From: Bacillus suaedaesalsae
GTDB taxonomy: Bacteria > Bacillota > Bacilli > Bacillales > SA4
Assembly: GCF_016890225.1 (NCBI RefSeq)
Contig: NZ_JAFELM010000043.1
Coordinates: 124,001-188,000, forward strand
Reading direction: 5' to 3'
DNA: 64,000 bases
Shown in pieces: positions 42,711 through 50,663 of this stretch; position 1 is the stretch's first letter, and the number at the start of each line of letters is the position of its first letter. The notes under the pieces were generated by a model that was not told where the DNA came from, searched no databases, and was given only the letters and a program-made list of their open reading frames with translations. A program made the translations under genes and the position numbers.

Positions 42711-44042
42711 TTGAAAACTTTATATCATTTTAAGAGAAATTGGATCACCTTTAACCCGTCACAATTGCTTGTGTTCGTATTTTTCACATCTATCCTTGTA
42801 GGAACGACTCTATTGAAATTACCATTCTCTACCACGTTACCGATATCTTGGATTGATGCTCTATTTACCGCCACATCTGCAATGACTGTGACGGGATTAG
42901 CTGTTGTTGATACGGGAAGTGTTTTTACGACATTTGGTGAATGTGTCATTATGGTTCTCATACAAGTTGGTGGACTAGGAATTATGTCTTTTGCCGTTCT
43001 CATTTTTATGGTTCTAGGAAAGAAAATTGGGTTAAAGGAAAGAATGGTCATTCAACAAGCATTAAACCAATCATCATTAGGTGGGATGATTAATCTCGTC
43101 AAGCATTTATTTATTTTTTCATTGACCATTGAGATGATTGCGATGGTATTTCTCTCTATACGCTGGGTTCCAGAGTATGGATTAGTGAAAGGGTTATATT
43201 ATAGTTTATTTCATTCTGTTTCGGCATTTAATAATGCAGGATTTGGACTATGGTCTGATAGTCTTATGGGCTATGTTGGAGATCCGATTGTGAATTTGAC
43301 GATTTCATCTTTATTTATTATAGGGGGAATTGGTTTTACCGTTCTAATGGATATTCGATATAAGAAGAATTTTCGCTCATTATCATTACATTCCAAAATT
43401 ATGCTGTGTGGGACATTCATCCTTAATATATGTGCAATGTTTATTATTTTTGCGTTAGAGTACTCCAACTCCTTCTCAGATTTTACAATTTGGGAAAAAA
43501 TATGGGCCTCCTACTTTCAAGCTGTTAGCCCAAGGACAGCAGGATTCAATTCGGTTGATTTAACTCTATTAAGTGAGCCGTCAATTTTGTTTATGATTAT
43601 CCTCATGTTCATCGGTGCAGGAAGTGGGTCAACAGGTGGAGGAATCAAACTTACTACATTTATTGTCATTGTATTAAGTGTAATAACGTACTTGAAAGGA
43701 AAAGAAGAAATTGTAATTGCCAGAAGATCGATTAGTGAAAAATTAATGGTAAAATCATTAGCGATTACAATGATTTCGTTGTTATTTGTTGTTAGTGCTA
43801 TCTTTATACTAAGTATTACCGAAGAAGCCCCATTACTTCATGTGTTTTTTGAGGTCGTCTCTGCATTTGGAACGGTAGGTTTAACATTGGGTCTAACGTA
43901 TTCATTAACATCTATCGGAAAACTCGTTATTATTACAGTCATGTTAATCGGAAAGCTAGGACCGTTAACTCTTGTATACTCTATTGCTAAACAAGAAAAG
44001 GAGAAAGTGCGTTACCCAAGTGAAGAAGTTTTAACAGGATGA
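42711..44042 (+). CDS. TrkH/KtrB family potassium uptake protein
   Basis: 443 residues from TTG 42711, set by GGGGAG. The four selectivity-filter loops of the M1-P-M2 repeats are recognisable: DALFTATSAMTVTGLAVVDTG, HSVSAFNNAGFGLWS, QAVSPRTAGFNSVDL and EVVSAFGTVGLTLGLT. It forms the membrane channel of a Ktr system; the regulatory KtrA/KtrC partner is not adjacent. The c-di-AMP riboswitch upstream fits repression when the messenger is high, as known for ktr genes. A strong terminator follows. Confidence 0.92.
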   Translation: MKTLYHFKRNWITFNPSQLLVFVFFTSILVGTTLLKLPFSTTLPISWIDALFTATSAMTVTGLAVVDTGSVFTTFGECVIMVLIQVGGLGIMSFAVLIFMVLGKKIGLKERMVIQQALNQSSLGGMINLVKHLFIFSLTIEMIAMVFLSIRWVPEYGLVKGLYYSLFHSVSAFNNAGFGLWSDSLMGYVGDPIVNLTISSLFIIGGIGFTVLMDIRYKKNFRSLSLHSKIMLCGTFILNICAMFIIFALEYSNSFSDFTIWEKIWASYFQAVSPRTAGFNSVDLTLLSEPSILFMIILMFIGAGSGSTGGGIKLTTFIVIVLSVITYLKGKEEIVIARRSISEKLMVKSLAITMISLLFVVSAIFILSITEEAPLLHVFFEVVSAFGTVGLTLGLTYSLTSIGKLVIITVMLIGKLGPLTLVYSIAKQEKEKVRYPSEEVLTG

Positions 44043-44077
44043 AAAAAGCTTTGCTCCTCGGTGAGCGAAGCTTTTTT
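44042..44077 (+). terminator. Terminator after the Ktr gene
   Basis: AAAAAAGCTTtGCTC pairs with GAGCgAAGCTTTTTT around a short loop. Confidence 0.95.
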
Positions 44078-44146
44078 CCTATAGCTACATGTAGTAATAA
44101 TGACTTTTGACTTAAGGGTATGGTGAATTAGTGCTAGTAAAGAAGA

Positions 44147-44304
44147 ATGGTTGTTAGTAAAAATTAACTGAATTAACAGAATTAATTGACTATGAAGCGG
44201 AGATATTAGAATATAAAAGGCGAAGCAATTATGGTGTAAAAAATCCCTATAATCATCCACTTTCATTCATTCCATCAAAATCCTCTTTGAAAGATACCGA
44301 ATAA
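44147..44304 (+). pseudogene. Possible small gene (about 52 aa) broken by a homopolymer indel
   Basis: A 47-codon open frame (44164-44304) reads LTELTELIDYEAEILEYKRR and on to SLKDTE with natural composition, but it has no usable start. ATG 44147 is in the neighbouring frame (MVVSKN then stop). Adding one A to the AAAAA at 44159-44163 fuses them. The ribosome site (AAAGAAGA) is weak. It may also be chance. The rest of the spacer up to 44400 shows no gene. Confidence 0.35.
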
Positions 44305-44418
44305 ATCATTCTATTAACTTACCATTTTCCTTAGTGTCAGTTAGAAAGTAATAGTTCTGAAGACATTCATAACTTTACTTTTTTCTACTGTAAATATCTT
44401 TTATAAAAAGGAGGACGG

Positions 44419-44490
44419 ATGAAATCATATTCTATCAGTTAGGTAGAGTGTATGAAACAACGCAAAAATAAAAAACAGGAGGTAAGTTGA
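44419..44490 (+). other. Two mini-ORFs in the protease leader
   Basis: AAAGGAGGACGG precedes an ATG that encodes only MKSYSIS (44419-44442). A second mini-ORF, MKQRKNKKQEVS (44452-44490), contains the protease ribosome site and ends in TGATG, its stop sharing a base with the protease ATG. This invites translational coupling or leader-peptide control, but is not proven. Confidence 0.4.
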
Positions 44491-46127
44491 TGAAGAGATT
44501 GTTTAGTGTTTCACTCGCTTTAATTCTAGTACTCTCGTTGTTTTCTGGTGTGGTATCTGCAAACGGCTCAGGGCAAGCAGCCAAGGGAAATCATGTCGAG
44601 TATGTGGAAGGACAATTAATTGTTTCTGTTGAGCCGAAAAAAGTAAAATCAGATTTTACAATTGCAAGTACGGATAGTTTAAATGGGAAGGAATCGACAT
44701 TAACAAGTAAAGGATTTACAGTACTAGACACTCTTCATGTTGAGGAAACAACTGTTAAACCTTTAGTGAGTAATAACTTCAATAAAAAAGTAATCGACAA
44801 GATGGGCTTAGTATACTTAGTTGAGTATAATCTAGATTCTTATAAATCTAGTAAAGAAGCAAAACAAGAATTACGTAAAGAATTAAAAGATTTAGGTTTT
44901 AAAGTTCGTTACATCTCTGAGAACCAAAAAATGATGGCTATTGAAGGAACAGCAACTATTCAAGGAGTTCATGCAAATCAACAATGGCATTACAATATGA
45001 TTAAAGCGCCAGAAGCTTGGACAGTAACACCGGGATCAACTTCAGTTAAAGTAGCAGTATTAGATACGGGAATTGATCATAATCACCCAAGTTTAGCAAA
45101 CTTCGTTAACACAAGCTTAGGTAGAAGCTTTGTCGGTGGAACAACGATGGATGTTCAAGGTCATGGAACGCATGTTGCGGGAACAATTGCAAGTTACGGT
45201 CAAGTATCGGGTGTTATGCAAAGTGCTACATTAATTCCAGTAAAGGTATTAGGTGATAATGGTTCAGGGTCCTTATATGGAATTACGCAAGGTATTTTAT
45301 ATGCTGCAGATATCGATGCAGATGTAATAAACATGTCGCTAGGTGGCGGCGGATATGACCAAAGTATGGATGAGGCAGTTCAAACAGCAGTTGCTGAAGG
45401 AACTATTGTTGTTGCTGCATCAGGAAATGACGGAGCTTCTAGCATTTCATATCCTGCAGCATATAGCTCTGTTATTGCTGTAGGTTCAGTTACCTCTAGT
45501 AAAACAAGATCCAGTTTTTCTAACTACGGTTCTGGCCTAGAAGTTATGGCTCCAGGCTCTAGTATTTACAGCACCTATCCAAACGGACAATATGCAACTC
45601 TTTCCGGTACGTCAATGGCCACTCCACATGTTGCGGGGGTAGCGGGTTTAATTAGAGCGGCCAACCCGAACATTTCGGTTGCGGAGGCAAGACAGATTTT
45701 ACGTGATACAGCGCAATATGCTGGAAGCTCAACTTATTATGGATATGGAATAGTGGATGCACAAGCTTCAGTAGTGGCGGCTTCTGGAGGCGGTGGCACA
45801 ACTCCACCACCACCATCTTCAACGGAAACAGTTACAACAATTTCAACAAATTACAGCTACTACTATCGTGGAGAAACAATCCATATGACAAGTACAGTAA
45901 AGGATAAAAATGGAGCAGCAATTTCTGGTGCTAGCGTTAACTTCAAGATTACACGACCGAACGGCACATCCCTTACTCAAGCAACAACAACAAACTCTTC
46001 AGGAGTAGCAACTTGGTCAGTTGGAACTAGTTATTCAACTGCAACTGGAACATATAGAATTGATGTAACGGCCACAAAGAGCGGATACACAAGTAGCACA
46101 GCTTCAAAAACTTTTAGAATGTATTAA
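44490..46127 (+). CDS. Secreted subtilisin-like serine protease with C-terminal Ig-like domain
   Basis: 545 residues. A Sec signal peptide (about 1-25) is followed by a prodomain (about 30-160). The S8 catalytic domain has Asp192 (VLDTGID), His225 (GHGTHVAGT), oxyanion Asn313 (ASGNDG) and Ser375 (GTSMATPHVAG). A proline-rich linker (GGGGTTPPPPSS) and a C-terminal bacterial Ig-like/invasin-type domain (DKNGAAISGASVNFKI) complete it. It should be an exported alkaline-type protease. ATG 44490 has AGGAGG seven bases ahead. The terminator after it closes a single-gene unit. Confidence 0.93.
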   Translation: MKRLFSVSLALILVLSLFSGVVSANGSGQAAKGNHVEYVEGQLIVSVEPKKVKSDFTIASTDSLNGKESTLTSKGFTVLDTLHVEETTVKPLVSNNFNKKVIDKMGLVYLVEYNLDSYKSSKEAKQELRKELKDLGFKVRYISENQKMMAIEGTATIQGVHANQQWHYNMIKAPEAWTVTPGSTSVKVAVLDTGIDHNHPSLANFVNTSLGRSFVGGTTMDVQGHGTHVAGTIASYGQVSGVMQSATLIPVKVLGDNGSGSLYGITQGILYAADIDADVINMSLGGGGYDQSMDEAVQTAVAEGTIVVAASGNDGASSISYPAAYSSVIAVGSVTSSKTRSSFSNYGSGLEVMAPGSSIYSTYPNGQYATLSGTSMATPHVAGVAGLIRAANPNISVAEARQILRDTAQYAGSSTYYGYGIVDAQASVVAASGGGGTTPPPPSSTETVTTISTNYSYYYRGETIHMTSTVKDKNGAAISGASVNFKITRPNGTSLTQATTTNSSGVATWSVGTSYSTATGTYRIDVTATKSGYTSSTASKTFRMY

Positions 46128-46136
46128 CGGTAAAAT

Positions 46137-46166
46137 GAGTCTCGTTTATTGGCGAGGCTCCTTTTT
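46137..46166 (+). terminator. Terminator after the subtilisin-like protease gene
   Basis: GAGTCTCG (46137-46144) pairs with CGAGGCTC (46153-46160; one wobble), followed by CTTTTT. Confidence 0.85.
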
Positions 46167-46241
46167 ACTATGGAATTGCACCAAATAATATAAGTCAACA
46201 TATGTATAGCCAAAGTGACTTTTTATGAAAAGGGGATCTAT

Positions 46242-46472
46242 ATGCCATCTTTTGTGGGTTCAGTTAATATTGACAGCGTAGGCAATGGTGTATTTACAGT
46301 AGGAGATGCACTTCGGATATCACCTAATGGTGGTTCTCAAGATAATGGTGGAGCGGGTTCCTTTAACTCAGGTGATTTCATCATAATTACAGATAAGAAA
46401 AACCATACAAATGTTAATGATCCTGATATCTCAGATGAATTTAGTCTTTCGATAAAACCATTTATAAAGTAA
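46242..46472 (+). CDS. Spore germination protein, GerPA/GerPF family
   Basis: 76 residues. PSFVGSVNIDSVGNGVFTVGDALRISP is the conserved opening of GerPA/GerPF small coat proteins, which help germinants cross the spore coat. The body is Gly/Asn/Ser rich. The start is ATG 46242 with AAAGGGG. It is alone here, not in a full gerPABCDEF operon, so it is a stray paralogue. It supports the host being a spore former. Confidence 0.88.
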   Translation: MPSFVGSVNIDSVGNGVFTVGDALRISPNGGSQDNGGAGSFNSGDFIIITDKKNHTNVNDPDISDEFSLSIKPFIK

Positions 46473-46544
46473 GACACTATTGACGAAAGTTAAGGATTAA
46501 ATTATAGTAAATTTAGGAAAATTTTAAAGGAGATTGTTTTATGA

Positions 46545-46682
46545 GTGGAGTCGTTCTTAACTAACGTAATTTCATACGTTCTGAATCATTTGCAAAAACA
46601 TCCGGAACTCGATGTTTTATTTGTGTATGACTTGATTCAGGAGTTAAGAACACAGAACTACACACATATTCTTTTTAACTGA
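46545..46682 (+). CDS. Small protein (45 aa) after the GerP-like gene
   Basis: GTG 46545 opens a frame reading MESFLTNVISYVLNHLQKHP and then ELDVLFVYDLIQELRTQNYT, with natural composition and an amphipathic helical look. AAAGGAG is 12 bases ahead, better placed for the overlapping ATG 46541, which only encodes MSGVVLN. Either the GTG is used or a small frameshift exists. It is followed by a terminator. Likely sporulation-linked by location; function unknown. Confidence 0.55.
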   Translation: MESFLTNVISYVLNHLQKHPELDVLFVYDLIQELRTQNYTHILFN

Positions 46683-46695
46683 TATGGTGAAAAGT

Positions 46696-46721
46696 ACTGT
46701 GCAATGATGCACAGTTTTTTA
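46696..46721 (+). terminator. Terminator after the 45-aa ORF
   Basis: ACTGTGCA (46696-46703) pairs with TGCACAGT (46708-46715), followed by TTTTT. Confidence 0.9.
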
Positions 46722-46796
46722 TTAGAAATTATTGTTCATAGTCTCTAATAAACGAAAGATGATTTTAAAACTTTTCCTATCAATAGCTGATTATGT

Positions 46797-46832
46797 AACC
46801 GCAGTGAACTTGTGTTCATTTGCGGTTTTTTA
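46797..46832 (+). terminator. Second terminator just before the mutS2-like gene
   Basis: AACCGCAgTGAAC pairs with GTTCAtTTGCGGTT around TTGT, followed by six Ts. It ends only 40 bases before the mutS2-like start, so it may be an attenuator if the promoter lies upstream (46722-46796). Confidence 0.8.
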
Positions 46833-46871
46833 TTTTACTATATTTTACTTTATCTTAGGGAGGATTCAACA

Positions 46872-48806
46872 TTGATTGAAAATACAATTCAAGCATTACA
46901 GATAGAAGAAATAAAAAAGGAAGTATCACAGTTTGCGATGTCTGAAATAGGGAAGCAGAAAATACAAAAACTATTACCTTCTATTCATAAAAGACAAATT
47001 GAAGGATGGTTAGAGGAAGTAACAGAAGCGAAGGCCGTATTAGCAAAATCATCAAGCGTACCTCTTACTTCAATACAAGGCATCATCCAAGCACTAAAGC
47101 ACTTAAAGAAGGGTCTGCATTTACGACCAGATCAACTAACTGAGATTTATCATTTAATTGATTGTGCAGAGAAACTAAAGAAATTTATGAAAGATAAAGA
47201 GTTTATTGCTCCGAGAATTAGTTCATATGTGCATTCTGTGTATGATTTATCAGAGTTAGCAGCAGAAATTAACCGATGTATTCGTAATGGTCAGGTTGAT
47301 GATTATGCGAGCAAGGATTTATTAAAGATTCGTAAACAAATTGATTTTCAAGAACAAAAAGTAAAAGAAAAGATTGAACATGTAGTGAAATCATCGAAGT
47401 ACAGTAAATACTTGCAGGATACCGTTGTAAGTATCCGTAATGGCCGATATTGTATATCGGTAAAGCGAGAATTTCGTAAACAAATGAACGGAACGATATT
47501 AGACACTTCAGCATCAGGTTCGACGGTGTATATGGAACCGAGTGAAGTAGGAATAATCCAAGATGAAGTAACAAGTTTGCGTTATGAAGAGGAGGCAGAA
47601 CTTCAAAAGATCCTCTATCAACTAACTGATTTAGTCGAAAAACATGAACACGAAATTAAAATTGCGGTTGACACACTGGTCCAATATGATGTGATTTTTG
47701 CTAAAGCGAAGTTCAGTCAAAAAATAGACGGAAGAGCTGTAATAATTAATGAGCACCATGTTATCAAACTTATAGAGGCTAGGCACCCGTTATTAGGAAA
47801 TCATGCTGTTCCACTTACAATTGATATGGGAATAAAATACGATGCACTCGTCATTACAGGACCAAATACTGGTGGGAAAACGGTAACGATTAAGACAGTA
47901 GGATTGCTCACCTTTATGGCACAAATCGGTTTACATCTTCCAGTTAAAGAAGGGAGTGAAATCGCCATTTTTCATAAGATTTTAGTAGATATTGGTGACG
48001 GTCAAAGCATAGAACAATCGTTAAGTACGTTTTCCTCTCGTATTAAAAATGTAATCGACATATTAGGTGAAGCAACACCTCAAACGTTAGTCCTTCTTGA
48101 TGAGTTAGGATCAGGTACTGACCCAGCAGAGGGTATGGGATTAGCTACAGCGATATTAGAGGAACTTTATCATAAAGGTGTAACCTTGCTCGCGACGACC
48201 CATTATAGTGAGATCAAAGAATACGCTGCAACTAAAGATGGTTTTCAAAACGCTTCAATGGAATTTGATATACAATCATTAAAGCCAACATATCGATTAT
48301 TAGTGGGTAAAGGTGGAGACAGCCAGGCGTTTGCGATTGCATTGAAGCTAGGAATGCACCCTAAAATTATTGAACGAGCACACCATATCACCTATAAAGA
48401 GGAAAAAGATTATGTGTCGCTTACAGAGGGTAGTCTTAAAACGATGGAAAGACAGTTAGGAACAAACAATAAACATATTCGAAATCAAAAACATTTTATG
48501 AAAGAAGAGCAGAGTAAGAAATTGAAGCATTATTTTAATGTGGGAGATAACGTTAAGATTCCATATTTGAATGAATACGGAATTATTTTCAAGCCTGAAG
48601 ATCCTGCAGGGAATGTTATTGTTATTGTCAAAGGTGAAAAGAAACTAATTAATCAAAAACGATTAGAGCTGTACATTCGATCAGAAGAATTGTATCCGGA
48701 ACAATATGATATGGATATTGTTTTTGAATCTAAGGACAACAGAAAAAAAGAGAAACAACTTAAGAAGCATTATGTTGAAGGTCTAACGATTGAGAGAGAG
48801 GAGTAA
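46872..48806 (+). CDS. MutS2-like DNA-binding ATPase lacking the Smr domain
   Basis: 644 residues from TTG 46872, set by AGGGAGG. An N-terminal lever/core region (about 1-300) holds the MutS2-typical VVSIRNGRYCISVKREFRKQMNG and DTSASGSTVYMEPSEV. The ATPase domain has Walker A ITGPNTGGKTVTIKT, signature STFSSRIKNVIDIL and Walker B LVLLDELGSGTDPAEG. Full MutS2 (about 785 aa) ends in a coiled coil plus Smr nuclease domain; here a KOW-like piece (FNVGDNVKIPYLNEYGIIFKP) is present but Smr is absent. Probably a paralogue acting on recombination or ribosome problems without cutting. Confidence 0.85.
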   Translation: MIENTIQALQIEEIKKEVSQFAMSEIGKQKIQKLLPSIHKRQIEGWLEEVTEAKAVLAKSSSVPLTSIQGIIQALKHLKKGLHLRPDQLTEIYHLIDCAEKLKKFMKDKEFIAPRISSYVHSVYDLSELAAEINRCIRNGQVDDYASKDLLKIRKQIDFQEQKVKEKIEHVVKSSKYSKYLQDTVVSIRNGRYCISVKREFRKQMNGTILDTSASGSTVYMEPSEVGIIQDEVTSLRYEEEAELQKILYQLTDLVEKHEHEIKIAVDTLVQYDVIFAKAKFSQKIDGRAVIINEHHVIKLIEARHPLLGNHAVPLTIDMGIKYDALVITGPNTGGKTVTIKTVGLLTFMAQIGLHLPVKEGSEIAIFHKILVDIGDGQSIEQSLSTFSSRIKNVIDILGEATPQTLVLLDELGSGTDPAEGMGLATAILEELYHKGVTLLATTHYSEIKEYAATKDGFQNASMEFDIQSLKPTYRLLVGKGGDSQAFAIALKLGMHPKIIERAHHITYKEEKDYVSLTEGSLKTMERQLGTNNKHIRNQKHFMKEEQSKKLKHYFNVGDNVKIPYLNEYGIIFKPEDPAGNVIVIVKGEKKLINQKRLELYIRSEELYPEQYDMDIVFESKDNRKKEKQLKKHYVEGLTIEREE

Positions 48807-48869
48807 ATCGTATAAATCATTTTTATATGAGAAACCTTACTAGTAGATAGAAGTAAGGAGGATTTATTT

Positions 48870-49544
48870 ATGGATTGGAGTTTGCTATGGAAAGCAGTAG
48901 TCATTTTATTAGGAGGTACATTCTTATTAAGAATAGCTGGAAGAAAATCAATCTCTCAAATGACTTTAGCACAAGTTGTTATTATGATTGGAATTGGTTC
49001 ATTACTCGTTCAGCCATTAGTCGGAAAGAATGTATGGGCAACATTAACAGTAGGGTTAGTTCTTGTCACGACGTTAGTAATCATCGAATATGGACAACTA
49101 AAATTTGACTTCCTCGAGAAATTTATAACAGGTAGAGCAAAAATTTTAATTGAAAACGGAAACATCAATGTGAAGAATTTAAGGAAAATCAGGTTAACAA
49201 TTGACCAGTTGGAAATGAAACTTCGTCAAAGTAATGTGTCAAATCTCAATGATGTTCACTTTGCAACAATAGAACCTAACGGACAACTCGGATTTATTTT
49301 AAAACAATCCAAACAAAATGCATCAAAGGAAGACATTCAGTATTTATTAAACGAAATTAAACAATTGAGAGAAGAGATTCGTGAAAAGTATCCACAAACG
49401 AAAGTTGTATATAAGCATTCTCATCATGAGCAAGCAGATGTTGAACAGACTCTAAATCAAAATAATAATCAATCTCAACAAGGGTTATTTGAAGAAGTAA
49501 ACGCAAAAGGACATCAACAAACACCACCTGAATATTTACAATGA
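48870..49544 (+). CDS. DUF421 domain protein (YetF/YrbG-like)
   Basis: 224 residues. Two to three N-terminal membrane helices (WKAVVILLGGTFLLRIAGRKSISQMTLAQVVIMIGIGSLLV) are followed by a cytoplasmic alpha/beta domain with LIENGNINVKNLRKIRLTIDQLEMKLRQ, the typical DUF421 block. The tail is Gln/Asn/His-rich and likely disordered. Bacillus relatives (YetF, YrbG) occur in spores or membranes without a clear role. AAGGAGGAT precedes ATG 48870. Confidence 0.88.
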   Translation: MDWSLLWKAVVILLGGTFLLRIAGRKSISQMTLAQVVIMIGIGSLLVQPLVGKNVWATLTVGLVLVTTLVIIEYGQLKFDFLEKFITGRAKILIENGNINVKNLRKIRLTIDQLEMKLRQSNVSNLNDVHFATIEPNGQLGFILKQSKQNASKEDIQYLLNEIKQLREEIREKYPQTKVVYKHSHHEQADVEQTLNQNNNQSQQGLFEEVNAKGHQQTPPEYLQ

Positions 49545-49550
49545 AAAAAG

Positions 49551-49578
49551 GAGAGGGCGTAGGGTTGCCCTCTCTTTA
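49551..49578 (+). terminator. Terminator after the DUF421 gene
   Basis: GAGAGGGC (49551-49558) pairs with GCCCTCTC (49567-49574), followed by TTTATG. Confidence 0.75.
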
Positions 49579-49583
49579 TGTGT

Positions 49584-49612
49584 TTGACAAAATCTTTCCA
49601 GTACTGTATATT
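49584..49612 (+). promoter_or_regulatory. Predicted sigma-A promoter of the cold-shock gene
   Basis: TTGACA (49584-49589), 17-base spacer, TATATT (49607-49612). The start near 49619 gives a leader of about 130 bases, normal for cold-shock mRNAs. A second TATAAT at 49723 lies closer to the gene but has no clear -35. Confidence 0.75.
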
Positions 49613-49648
49613 TATAAGAGTATTCAAGAAAATATTACTTTTTAGCTT

Positions 49649-49710
49649 CACGTATTATAAAAAGTGATCATTTATTTTGGTAACTTTTTATAATATGTGA
49701 ATTTTTTTTT
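49649..49710 (+). promoter_or_regulatory. Long AT-rich hairpin with T-run in the cold-shock leader
   Basis: CACGTATTATAAAAAGT (49649-49665) pairs over 17 positions (one G-U) with ACTTTTTATAATATGTG (49683-49699). The loop is 17 bases, and the stem is followed by nine Ts at 49702-49710. It lies between promoter and gene, so it has the form of a weak intrinsic terminator or a temperature-sensitive leader element. Confidence 0.6.
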
Positions 49711-49751
49711 GAAAAATAAGCATATAATAACAATATTGGAGGTTTTCATAC

Positions 49752-49952
49752 ATGAAAACTGGAACAGTTAAATGGTTTAATGCAGAAAAAGGTTTCGGAT
49801 TTATTGAAGTTCAAGGTGAGGACGATGTATTCGTACATTTCTCTGCTATCACAGGAGATGGCTTTAAGTCTCTTGATGAAGGACAAAAAGTAGAGTTCGA
49901 AGTAACTACTGGTAACCGTGGACCACAAGCAGCAAACGTTGTGAAACTATAA
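49752..49952 (+). CDS. csp: Cold-shock protein (CspA/CspB family)
   Basis: 66 residues, a single OB-fold cold-shock domain. RNP1 KGFGFIEV and RNP2 VFVHFSAI motifs are intact, with the usual opening [18 protein letters not shown] and ending [12 protein letters not shown]. It binds single-stranded RNA/DNA as an RNA chaperone. TTGGAGG precedes ATG 49752. The promoter and long structured leader upstream fit cold-shock regulation. A YdjO gene follows 75 bases on, separated by a hairpin. Confidence 0.96.
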   Translation: MKTGTVKWFNAEKGFGFIEVQGEDDVFVHFSAITGDGFKSLDEGQKVEFEVTTGNRGPQAANVVKL

Positions 49953-49966
49953 TTTAAGGTATTGAG

Positions 49967-49998
49967 GGAAAGCTGCTCACCTGAGTGAGTAGCTTTCC
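49967..49998 (+). other. Hairpin between csp and ydjO
   Basis: GGAAAGCTGCTCAC pairs with GTGAGTAGCTTTCC around CTGA. No T-run follows (CTACTGAC), so it may be an mRNA processing or stability element rather than a terminator. Confidence 0.6.
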
Positions 49999-50027
49999 TA
50001 CTGACACCAATATAGGGGGCAAATAAA

Positions 50028-50228
50028 ATGGTATTTGGTAGAAAACCCGTTGAAGAAATTAAAATGGCAGTTACAAAAGTTTGGGAATGTACATCCGACA
50101 CGTGTAATTGTTGGGTAAGAGATAATTTTAAATCAAAAGGCATTTCAACATGTCCGATGTGTAAAAGTGAAATGAAGATGTCATCAAGAGAGTTACAAGT
50201 CATTCATAACCACTCCGTAGCAGAATAG
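50028..50228 (+). CDS. ydjO: Cold-inducible protein YdjO family
   Basis: 66 residues. ECTSDTCNCWVRDNF and TCPMCKSEM give four-cysteine zinc-ribbon geometry with an extra Cys, as in Bacillus YdjO. The start MVFGRKPVEEIK is typical. GGGGGC precedes ATG 50028. Its place directly behind the cold-shock gene fits the name cold-inducible. Molecular role unknown. Confidence 0.88.
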   Translation: MVFGRKPVEEIKMAVTKVWECTSDTCNCWVRDNFKSKGISTCPMCKSEMKMSSRELQVIHNHSVAE

Positions 50229-50329
50229 GTATATTCCTTCAATTTTTCCACTAATCTTTCTCGTTTTCAATTATTCCATTTTAACTAAAAGTCTATTTAG
50301 CAGAAGAACTGTAATTTGTTTTTTCCTAA

Positions 50330-50505
50330 TTCTCACTGGCATGACCTAGGAGTCATAAGGATGAAGGAGAGGTAGGGCTTTCATTGCTTTAGGATCACAA
50401 AATTAGATTTTGTGCCCTTACAAGAATGTAGTTTACTTTGAATCACGTAATCATGAAATGAAAAAATGACTAAGCAACCGAAATTGCTTAGTCATTTTTA
50501 TTTTT
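50330..50505 (+). ncRNA. Candidate small RNA in the ydjO-pepF spacer
   Basis: The 435-base spacer has no gene, but three hairpins occur in a row: ATGACCTAGGAGTCAT, CACAAAAT/ATTTTGTG, and a strong terminator ATGACTAAGCAA/TTGCTTAGTCAT with TTTTATTTTT (50466-50505). A purine-rich AAGGATGAAGGAGAGG stretch lies between. It lies about 240 bases past the ydjO stop and could simply be a distant terminator. The RNA boundaries are guesses. Confidence 0.35.
50466..50505 (+). terminator. Strong terminator in the ydjO-pepF spacer
   Basis: ATGACTAAGCAA and TTGCTTAGTCAT are exact 12-bp complements with loop CCGAAA and a following T-rich run. Confidence 0.9.
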
Positions 50506-50663
50506 CGAAAACATCGTTTCTTATAATTAAATTCTAGGCATCATTAATAGGTCAATACAGGTGAGATATACATTGCTTTGACGAAAAGATGAAAGAGAAA
50601 ACTTATCATTACGTGTTTCTCGACTTGTTCGGAAAACAATTATCTATGCGAGAATAGCCTTTA

